Below are positions 58,088 through 64,000 of a DNA stretch of 64,000 nucleotides, in pieces (position 1 is the stretch's first letter; every line of letters starts with the position of its first letter). The position numbers and the translations under genes were made by a program. The stretch is from Roseobacter sp. HKCCD6576-2 (lineage in GTDB: Bacteria > Pseudomonadota > Alphaproteobacteria > Rhodobacterales > Rhodobacteraceae). The stretch spans positions 496,001-560,000 of the forward strand of contig NZ_WVNW01000002.1 of assembly GCF_013179285.1 (NCBI RefSeq), in the 5' to 3' direction. The notes beneath the pieces were generated by a model. The model saw only the letters and a program-made list of their open reading frames with translations, did no database searches and had not been told where the DNA came from.

Positions 58088-59124
58088 GCTGGAAAGAACC
58101 CCTCGTCAAAGGGCACAGAGATGGTTTCGCCCGACGCTTCGGTCAGCGTGAGCGCCGCCCCGCCGACCTGGATGTCAACCACCCTGGCCCACCCTGGCGG
58201 ACGTGGCAGGGACACCATGGCATGACGGATCAGATGGGTTGGACCAAGCGTCAGACAGGTTGGAATGCCCATGGCGGTGAGGCGGTTTTCGCGCGTGGAC
58301 GCGGCCAGGCCGATCCCGCCCGCAGCTATCCCGTCCTCAATGCCCAAAACCCCGGTGTGCCGGCCGTTCCACGGGCTGAAATCGCGGCCACCGTTGGAAA
58401 TCCAGAGCATGGTGATCGGCAAAACACGCGGGTCTTTCAGGACCAACAGCATGTCATCCTCCGCCTCCCGGATCAGGACGGTCCAGCCCAAACGGCTCTC
58501 CCGCGCCTCGGCCAGGATCACGAAATCCTCCACGGCATGGCCCGCCGGGTAGACATGCAGATCCCAATCCGAGCCATCTTCGCAAGGCAAGAGCAAATCG
58601 GGTTGGATCTGGTTCAGCGCCCACAGATTCCGCCCCTCATATTGCGGCATCGGGTCGGTCAAAACGGCGCGTTTGGGGGAGAAGCTGAGCCGCCCGCCCG
58701 CCGCCGTATGGCTCATCGGATGGTGCGCGAGCGTGATCTGCCCCTCCCCGCCACTCAGCCGATGGGTTTGATAGAGCACCGGCCCGGTAAGTCGGAGGTC
58801 TTTCTCAATCACCGCCCCCCTGACGCGGGCCTGCAACCGAAACTGCGCATTGGCCACATCTTGCGCCATCGGCTCCCAGATGCTGTTGGCCGGAAAACCA
58901 TGGATCGGGTCGCCCTCCACATCGTCCAAGCCGAAGGGTGCACAGAGGAAATCGCCCGCGAGGCGCCGATTGACCAGCGGGATGTCATGGTTTTCTTGGA
59001 TCTCTGGCTCATCCCGCCAAGGGGCCGCATGGAGCGGCTTGCGGCCGGTGACCTCCCAGAGCGGTATATTCCCCACAGCCGGATCAAAGATCAGCCGCGC
59101 ATCGCCATGACGGAGCGTGACCAT
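58084..59124 (-). CDS. galactose mutarotase-like (aldose-1-epimerase fold) protein
   Basis: A 346-residue protein whose beta-rich sequence (VVDIQVGGAALTLTE near the end; HGFPANSIWEPMAQD) suggests the galactose mutarotase superfamily, with His in LAHHPMSHTAAGG and NLWALNQIQPD. The catalytic His/Glu pair could not be confirmed, so the activity is uncertain. It is part of the minus-strand urate operon (abutting HpcH-like gene, four-base overlap with yaiI). Confidence 0.55.
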   Translation of the reverse strand: MVTLRHGDARLIFDPAVGNIPLWEVTGRKPLHAAPWRDEPEIQENHDIPLVNRRLAGDFLCAPFGLDDVEGDPIHGFPANSIWEPMAQDVANAQFRLQARVRGAVIEKDLRLTGPVLYQTHRLSGGEGQITLAHHPMSHTAAGGRLSFSPKRAVLTDPMPQYEGRNLWALNQIQPDLLLPCEDGSDWDLHVYPAGHAVEDFVILAEARESRLGWTVLIREAEDDMLLVLKDPRVLPITMLWISNGGRDFSPWNGRHTGVLGIEDGIAAGGIGLAASTRENRLTAMGIPTCLTLGPTHLIRHAMVSLPRPPGWARVVDIQVGGAALTLTEASGETISVPFDEGFFPA

Positions 59125-59886
59125 CTAGCGTTCCTGCGCCAGAGACCGGAGCGCGGTGGCGAGTTCCACCGCTTCGCTACCCATGCCGAGGAAGGTCACA
59201 CCGAGATCGGCATAATGCGCCCGCATCTCTGGCGCGAACGAGATGATACCAGCAGGCTTTCCGGAGGCGGTGATCTTGCCAATCGCGGCATCAATCGCGG
59301 CCAAGACCTCGGGGTTATTTAGGTCGTCGCGATAGCCCATATCGGCGGCCAGATCGGCAGGACCGATGAACACACCATCCACCCCCTCCATCGTGCAAAT
59401 CGCGTCGAGATTGTCGAGCGCTGCGCGGCTTTCGGCCTGAACCAGAACGCAAATCTCATCATTCGCATTGGACGGGTAATTCTCATACGCACCAAAAGCC
59501 CCGGCACGCGCGACGCCCGCGCCAAAGCCGCGCACGCCATCGGGCGGGTAACGGCAGGCGCGCACCGCGGCGCGCGCTTCGGCCTCGGTATCTACCATTG
59601 GCACCAGCACTGTCTGCGCGCCCAGGTCGAGCACCTGTTTCAACACCCAATCGCGATTGATCGGCACGCGGACCACCGGCGCGGTGCCGGTTCCGGCCAG
59701 TGCGATCAACTGACTTCGGAGCGTACCGGGATCAAACGGGCCATGTTCGGCATCGATCAAGCACCAGTCAAACCCGGCCTGCCCGGCGATCTCGGTCGCA
59801 AGATCAGAACCGAGGCTTAGCCAGAGCCCGCGCTGCAACTGCCCCGCTTTCAAAGCGGCCTTCAGGGGGTTTATCGGTGCCGGCAT
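59125..59886 (-). CDS. HpcH/HpaI aldolase family protein
   Basis: A 253-residue metal-dependent class II aldolase, cleaving 4-hydroxy-2-oxo acids to pyruvate and an aldehyde. Visible motifs: LIDAEHGPFDPG (catalytic His), VRVPINRDWVLKQVLDLGAQ, VQAESRAALDNLDAI and DGVFIGPADLAADMG (metal/substrate). Substrate unknown. Its stop directly abuts the mutarotase-like start and it follows puuD by 16 bp, so it is carried in the urate operon. Confidence 0.88.
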   Translation of the reverse strand: MPAPINPLKAALKAGQLQRGLWLSLGSDLATEIAGQAGFDWCLIDAEHGPFDPGTLRSQLIALAGTGTAPVVRVPINRDWVLKQVLDLGAQTVLVPMVDTEAEARAAVRACRYPPDGVRGFGAGVARAGAFGAYENYPSNANDEICVLVQAESRAALDNLDAICTMEGVDGVFIGPADLAADMGYRDDLNNPEVLAAIDAAIGKITASGKPAGIISFAPEMRAHYADLGVTFLGMGSEAVELATALRSLAQER

Positions 59887-59902
59887 TCGTCCTCCAAAAC
59901 TC

Positions 59903-61135
59903 TCAGAGCGCCCCGCCCGTCACCTCGCGATACCACGCCCGGATCGCCGCGCGCTCGCTTTCTTCCATGAAGCTCAGATTGCCGGGGGGCATGGCGTGGG
60001 TCACGCCCGCCTGAAGGTAGATCGCCCGGGCTTGAGAGGCAATCTCTGCATCCGTTTCCAAGTGAACGCCGCGCGGAGCCACGGCGATGCCCGGCCAAAA
60101 CACCTCTTGCGCATGGCACATGGAACAGCGGCCCAGCACCGTATTGGCAATATCCGGGAAATCCTCATGCGCCGCGAACCGCTCGGCCAGTGGCGACAGG
60201 CGCGCCTCCTCGATCGGCGGATCCCGATTGAGCGGAAGCACAGACAGCCAGACAATCACCGCGAAAATAAGCGCTGTCGCGCCCCAGGTCCACCAAAGCA
60301 TCCCACCTTTGGCATGCATGGTGTTGAAGAAATGTCGGATCGTGACGCCCATCAAAAAGACCAGGCTGGCGATGACCCAATTATACTCCGAAGCAAAGGC
60401 CAGCGGGTAGTGGTTCGACAACATCAAGAAGATGATCGGCAGCGTGAGGTAGTTGTTGTGGGTCGAGCGGAGCTTGGCGATCTTGCCGTATTTCGCATCC
60501 GGCGTTCGGCCCGCCTTCAGATCGGCGACAACGATTTTCTGGTTCGGGATGATGATCATCGCCACATTCGCCGTCATGATCGTGGCGGTGAACGCGCCCA
60601 GATGGAGCAGCGCTGCGCGGCCCGAGAACACCTGCGTATAGCCCCAAGACATGATGACCAACATGATGAAGAGCAGGAGCATCAATACGGTTGGGTTGTC
60701 GCCAAGCGGTGATTTACAGAGCGCGTCATAGATCACCCATCCGATCACCAAAGAGCCAGCCGAGATCAGCACCGCCTGCCACGTGACTAACTCCATCACG
60801 TTGTAATCGATCAGATAAAGCTCGGCCCCCATCCAGTAGACCAGGGCCAGAAGCGCCACACCCGAAAGCCAGGTGGCATAGCTCTCCCATTTGAACCAGA
60901 CCAGATGCTCGGGCATCTCCGCCGGAGCCACCATGTATTTCTGAATATGATAGAACCCGCCGCCATGGACCTGCCATTCATCGCCATCGGCCCCGCTGGC
61001 GGGTTTCGGATCGCGGCGCAGCCCAAGGTCCAACGCGATGAAATAGAAACTCGAGCCGATCCAGGCGATGACGGTGATGACATGCAGCCACCTGACGGCG
61101 AATTCGGCCCAGTGGAGGAGGATCGTCTGGTCCAT
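59903..61135 (-). CDS. puuD: urate hydroxylase/oxidase PuuD, membrane protein with cytochrome c domain
   Basis: A 410-residue inner-membrane enzyme oxidising urate to 5-hydroxyisourate. About eight helices (LHVITVIAWIGSSFYFIAL, LMLLLFIMLVIMSWGYTQV) precede a periplasmic cytochrome c domain with Cys337-Ser-Met-Cys340-His341 and axial Met382 in HAMPPGN. This PuuD-type urate oxidase is typical of bacteria lacking uricase and feeds electrons to the respiratory chain. Its stop codon neighbours the HpcH-like gene; uraH ends one base upstream. Confidence 0.93.
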   Translation of the reverse strand: MDQTILLHWAEFAVRWLHVITVIAWIGSSFYFIALDLGLRRDPKPASGADGDEWQVHGGGFYHIQKYMVAPAEMPEHLVWFKWESYATWLSGVALLALVYWMGAELYLIDYNVMELVTWQAVLISAGSLVIGWVIYDALCKSPLGDNPTVLMLLLFIMLVIMSWGYTQVFSGRAALLHLGAFTATIMTANVAMIIIPNQKIVVADLKAGRTPDAKYGKIAKLRSTHNNYLTLPIIFLMLSNHYPLAFASEYNWVIASLVFLMGVTIRHFFNTMHAKGGMLWWTWGATALIFAVIVWLSVLPLNRDPPIEEARLSPLAERFAAHEDFPDIANTVLGRCSMCHAQEVFWPGIAVAPRGVHLETDAEIASQARAIYLQAGVTHAMPPGNLSFMEESERAAIRAWYREVTGGAL

Positions 61136-61489
61136 CTAGCTGCCCCGATAGGTCGAATAGCCATAGGGCGACAGCAGCAACGGCACGTGGTAGTGGCTAT
61201 CCTCGGCCATGCCAAACCGGATCGGGATTTGATCGAGGAACAAGGGCTCCGCGCCTGCTTGCCGCGTTGCCCGCAGATAATCGCCTGCGTGAAAGATCAA
61301 CTCATAGGTCCCGGTGGTGAATGTCTCGGCGGGCAGGATCGGGCCATCGGTTCGGCCATCGGCATTGGTCACGGTCTCGGCGATCTTGCTGTGGCTGTTG
61401 CCGGTGACACGGTAGAGCCAAATCGCGACCCCCTCCGCCGGGCAGCCCCGGCCCGTATCGAGCACATGGGTCGTCAAAAATCCTGCCAC
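61136..61489 (-). CDS. uraH: 5-hydroxyisourate hydrolase (transthyretin-related)
   Basis: A 117-residue homotetrameric hydrolase converting 5-hydroxyisourate to [19 protein letters not shown] has the first active-site His and [18 protein letters not shown] the C-terminal signature YRGS. It is the first gene of the minus-strand urate arm and abuts puuD. It lacks a signal peptide, so it acts in the cytosol. Confidence 0.96.
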   Translation of the reverse strand: MAGFLTTHVLDTGRGCPAEGVAIWLYRVTGNSHSKIAETVTNADGRTDGPILPAETFTTGTYELIFHAGDYLRATRQAGAEPLFLDQIPIRFGMAEDSHYHVPLLLSPYGYSTYRGS

Positions 61490-61579
61490 CTGATCCCTCC
61501 ATCAGTCATCGCCTGTCGGATATCCGGGCCGACACCGCAGCATCCGGCAAACCCTTGACCGAAATCAAGGCCTAAGAAG

Positions 61580-61599
61580 ATTTGACCGCCTAGTCAAAT
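61580..61599. promoter_or_regulatory. perfect inverted repeat operator candidate in the urate intergenic region
   Basis: ATTTGAC-cgccta-GTCAAAT, seven-base arms and a six-base spacer, in the 137 bp between the divergent uraH and permease genes, 27 bp before the permease start. Placement suggests one regulator controlling both arms. Confidence 0.55.
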
Positions 61600-61626
61600 A
61601 CAGAACCAACCCAGAAAGGAGCCCCC

Positions 61627-63015
61627 ATGTCATCGCGCAGCATCGGCACCAAAGCGCAGCTTCAAGACCCCGATTATATGCCGCCCACAGGTCAGGCGGT
61701 CGCGCTTGGGCTGCAGCATGTGCTGTCGATGTTTGTCGCCAATGTCACGCCAGCGATCATCGTGGCGGGCGCGGCCGGGTTCGGTTTTGGGTCCGGCTCG
61801 CCCGATCTGCCAGAGCTTCTTTATCTCATTCAAATGGCAATGCTTTTCGCCGGTATCGCCACGCTGATGCAAAGCATCGGCTTTGGCCCGGTTGGTGCGC
61901 GATTGCCAATCTTGCAAGGCACCAGTTTTGCCTTTCTGCCCATCATGATCCCGGTTGTTGCCGGTCGCGGCGTTGACGCGCTGGCCGCCCTTTATGGCGG
62001 GATCATTGTTGGCGGCCTGTTCCACATCGTACTTGGTCTCTTTATTGGCCGCATCCGCTTTGCCCTGCCGCCGCTTGTCACCGGCTTGGTGGTCATGATG
62101 ATCGGCCTGGCTCTGGTGGAGATTGGGATCCAATACGCCGCCGGTGGCACCGCCGCCATCGGAACCGAGGCTTATGGCAATCTGCACAGCTGGTCGGCGG
62201 CGCTCCTCGTCGTGGTGGTCACCCTGGGTGTCAAGTTTTTCGCCCCAGGCATCTTCTCCGTCTCTGCCGTCTTGGTCGGGCTGCTAACCGGATATCTTTA
62301 TGCGCTCGGCACAGGCCTACTGCCGCCAGCCGCCATCACCGAAAGCTGGAGCAGTGCCGCCGCTTTCGCCCTCCCCCAGCCCTTCCGCTATGGCGTTGAG
62401 TTCTCCATCGCCGTGGCGCTCGGTTTCTGCCTGATGGCGTTTGTGTCTGCCGTTGAGACTGTCGGCGACGTGGAAGCCATAACCAAGACCGGCGCCGATC
62501 GCCAAGCGACCGACCGCGAAATCACCGGCGCAACCTTCGCCAATGGACTCGGCACCCTCCTGTCCGGTGTCTTCGGCAGCCTGCCCAACACCTCTTTCTC
62601 GCAAAATGTCGGCCTCATCGCGATGACCGGCGTGATGAGCCGCCATGTCGTCACCATCGGCGCGCTTTTTCTCATCCTCTGCGGCTTCATCCCGAAAGTC
62701 GGCGCTGTGATCCGCACCATTCCCATAGAGGTTTTAGGCGGTGGCGTCATCGTCATGTTTGGGATGGTCGCGGCGGCCGGGATCTCGATCCTCTCAGAGG
62801 TCAAATGGAACCAGCGGAACATGTTGATCTTTGCGGTCTCGCTATCGTTCGGCCTGGGATTGGAGTTGGAACCAGAGGCCGTGCAACATTTGCCCGAGAC
62901 GGTCCACGTCCTCCTGACCAGTGGCCTGGTCCCCGCCGCCACCCTCGCCATCCTTCTCAACCTGGTTCTGCCAGAACGCCTCCGCGCCGACCCAAAAGAA
63001 GACGCGCCCGACTAA
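61627..63015 (+). CDS. nucleobase:cation symporter-2 family permease (urate/xanthine)
   Basis: A 462-residue, 14-helix importer of the NAT/NCS2 family. LGLQHVLSMFVANVTPAIIV opens it; LQGTSFAFLPIMIPV and the signature region TFANGLGTLLSGVFGSLPNTSFSQN (Q and N near the end) bind the purine. Urate or xanthine import is inferred from its location beside uraH, puuD and puuE. AAAGGAG precedes the ATG. Confidence 0.93.
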   Translation: MSSRSIGTKAQLQDPDYMPPTGQAVALGLQHVLSMFVANVTPAIIVAGAAGFGFGSGSPDLPELLYLIQMAMLFAGIATLMQSIGFGPVGARLPILQGTSFAFLPIMIPVVAGRGVDALAALYGGIIVGGLFHIVLGLFIGRIRFALPPLVTGLVVMMIGLALVEIGIQYAAGGTAAIGTEAYGNLHSWSAALLVVVVTLGVKFFAPGIFSVSAVLVGLLTGYLYALGTGLLPPAAITESWSSAAAFALPQPFRYGVEFSIAVALGFCLMAFVSAVETVGDVEAITKTGADRQATDREITGATFANGLGTLLSGVFGSLPNTSFSQNVGLIAMTGVMSRHVVTIGALFLILCGFIPKVGAVIRTIPIEVLGGGVIVMFGMVAAAGISILSEVKWNQRNMLIFAVSLSFGLGLELEPEAVQHLPETVHVLLTSGLVPAATLAILLNLVLPERLRADPKEDAPD

Positions 63016-63077
63016 CCGACCCCTTGTAGGAGCACCGATCTTCGGCATACACCGTCCGGACCAACCTGGAGGATCCA

Positions 63078-64000
63078 TGACGACGACGCCACGTTACCCG
63101 CGGGATATGCACGGCCACGGCCCGATCCCACCGAAGAGCAATTGGCCGAAAGGTGCCAAGATCGCCGTCCAAATCGTGGTGAATTACGAGGAAGGCGGCG
63201 AAAACAACATCCTCCACGGCGATCCAGCTTCCGAGGCATTCCTATCCGAGATCGTTGGCGCAGCGGCGTGGCCAGGGCAGCGCCACTGGAATATGGAGTC
63301 GATCTATGAATACGGCGCGCGCGCCGGGTTCTGGCGGCTGCATCGGCTGTTCACCGAGATGGAAATCCCCGTCACGGTCTATGGCGTTGCCACCGCCCTC
63401 GCCCGCTCCCCGGCACAAGTCGAGGCGATGAAAGCGGCGGAGTGGGAGATTGCGTCCCACGGATCAAAATGGATTGAATACAAAGACTTCTCGCGCGAAG
63501 CGGAAGAGGCGGAGATGGCCGAGGCGATCCGTCTTCATACCGAAGTGACCGGCACCCCGCCACGCGGCTGGTACACCGGGCGGTGTTCGACAAACACCGT
63601 CGCCCTGGCCGCCGAGACTGGAGGTTTTGCTTATGTCTCTGACAGTTATGCCGATGACCTTCCGTACTGGAGCCGATTTGGTGGTCACGATCAGCTGATC
63701 ATTCCTTATACGCTGGATGCCAATGATATGCGCTTTGCCACGCCGCAAGGCTTCAATGCGGGCGATCAGTTCGAAGCTTATCTGCGCGACACATTCGATG
63801 CGCTCTATGCCGAAGGTCAGGCGGGCGCGGCCAAGATGATGTCGATCGGTCTGCACTGTCGACTGATCGGGCGACCCGGGCGGATCATGGCGTTGAAACG
63901 GTTCCTAGACTACGCCAAATCGCATGCAGAGGTTTGGTTCGCCCGCCGGATCGATATCGCGGAACACTGGATCGCGACCCACCCTGCGCCCGGCCAAGTC
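63078..64000 (+). CDS. puuE: allantoinase PuuE (polysaccharide deacetylase family), 3' end missing
   Basis: The first 307 residues of a cofactor-light allantoinase hydrolysing allantoin. YPRDMHGHGPIPPKSNWPKG is the characteristic N-terminus; WNMESIYEYGARAGFWRLH, SHGSKWIEYKD and FMSIGLHCRLIGRPGR (as MMSIGLHCRLIG) hold the metal and active-site His. A ribosome site GGAGG lies four bases from the ATG. The frame is still open at base 64000, close to where PuuE-only proteins end, so a fused OHCU decarboxylase domain downstream is possible. Confidence 0.94.

Noticed and set aside
57889-59322. 477-codon open frame opposite the yaiI/mutarotase/aldolase genes
   Set aside because: Crosses three genes on the other strand; low-complexity basic composition and no ribosome site.

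Overview
The window is chromosomal DNA of about 60% GC from an alphaproteobacterium, most probably a marine Rhodobacteraceae (Roseobacter group). The reasons are the gene content (lipid A-type envelope genes, CcmE, IalB, an L21 with a long Ala/Lys-rich tail, a gene-transfer-agent-type lysis pair, a fused indolepyruvate ferredoxin oxidoreductase beside a LysR gene) and two copies of a short intergenic element of the kind scattered through this group. Genus and species cannot be told from the sequence. There is no prophage, insertion sequence, rRNA operon or CRISPR array; one tRNA gene (Ser, anticodon CGA) is present.

Layout. 1-4.0 kb: 3' part of hemB, a SYLF-domain Tat lipoprotein and a penicillin-acylase family enzyme. 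4.1-6.7 kb: a membrane-bound LytTR regulator divergent from an EmrE-like SMR pump, then an amidohydrolase whose metal-binding N-terminus is out of frame. 6.7-14.1 kb: the complete phosphate-starvation module on the minus strand (phoR, a triple Pho box, pstS-pstC-pstA-pstB-phoU-phoB). 14.2-22.4 kb: an orphan protein, a PLP trans-sulfuration enzyme, proA-proB-obgE, a GNAT enzyme, rplU-rpmA and a DUF2059 protein. 22.5-26.9 kb: tRNA-Ser, a long regulatory gap, a 994-residue autotransporter and an IalB-like protein. 27-30.9 kb: VOC protein, a 42-residue membrane peptide, a serine hydrolase and an M20 peptidase.

30.9-36.6 kb (minus strand): holin and GH108 endolysin resembling the unlinked lysis cassette of the Rhodobacter gene transfer agent, then ccmE, argC, murI, an acyltransferase and an agmatinase-family hydrolase. 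36.6-47.9 kb: flavin reductase, GNAT, M20D amidohydrolase, mazG, two DMT exporters, an outer-membrane FadL-type protein, an orphan P-loop ATPase, a MetA-family acyltransferase predicted to use acetyl-CoA, a lipoprotein-like alpha/beta hydrolase, PPK2 and a TetR regulator. 47.9-57.6 kb: indolepyruvate ferredoxin oxidoreductase, a divergent LysR gene, a likely small RNA with its own promoter and terminator, a GNAT enzyme, purL, bolA, grxD and der. 57.6-64 kb: a urate catabolism locus, with minus-strand uraH-puuD-hpcH-like-mutarotase-like-yaiI divergent from a purine/urate permease and puuE, which runs off the window; a perfect inverted repeat sits between the two arms.

The items most worth following up are the compact sRNA candidate at 52528-52606, the GTA-type lysis cassette with its own inverted repeat, the frameshifted amidohydrolase, the LytTR/SMR pair with a near-perfect 20-bp palindrome, the Glu113 signature in MetA, and the extra genes carried in the urate operon.
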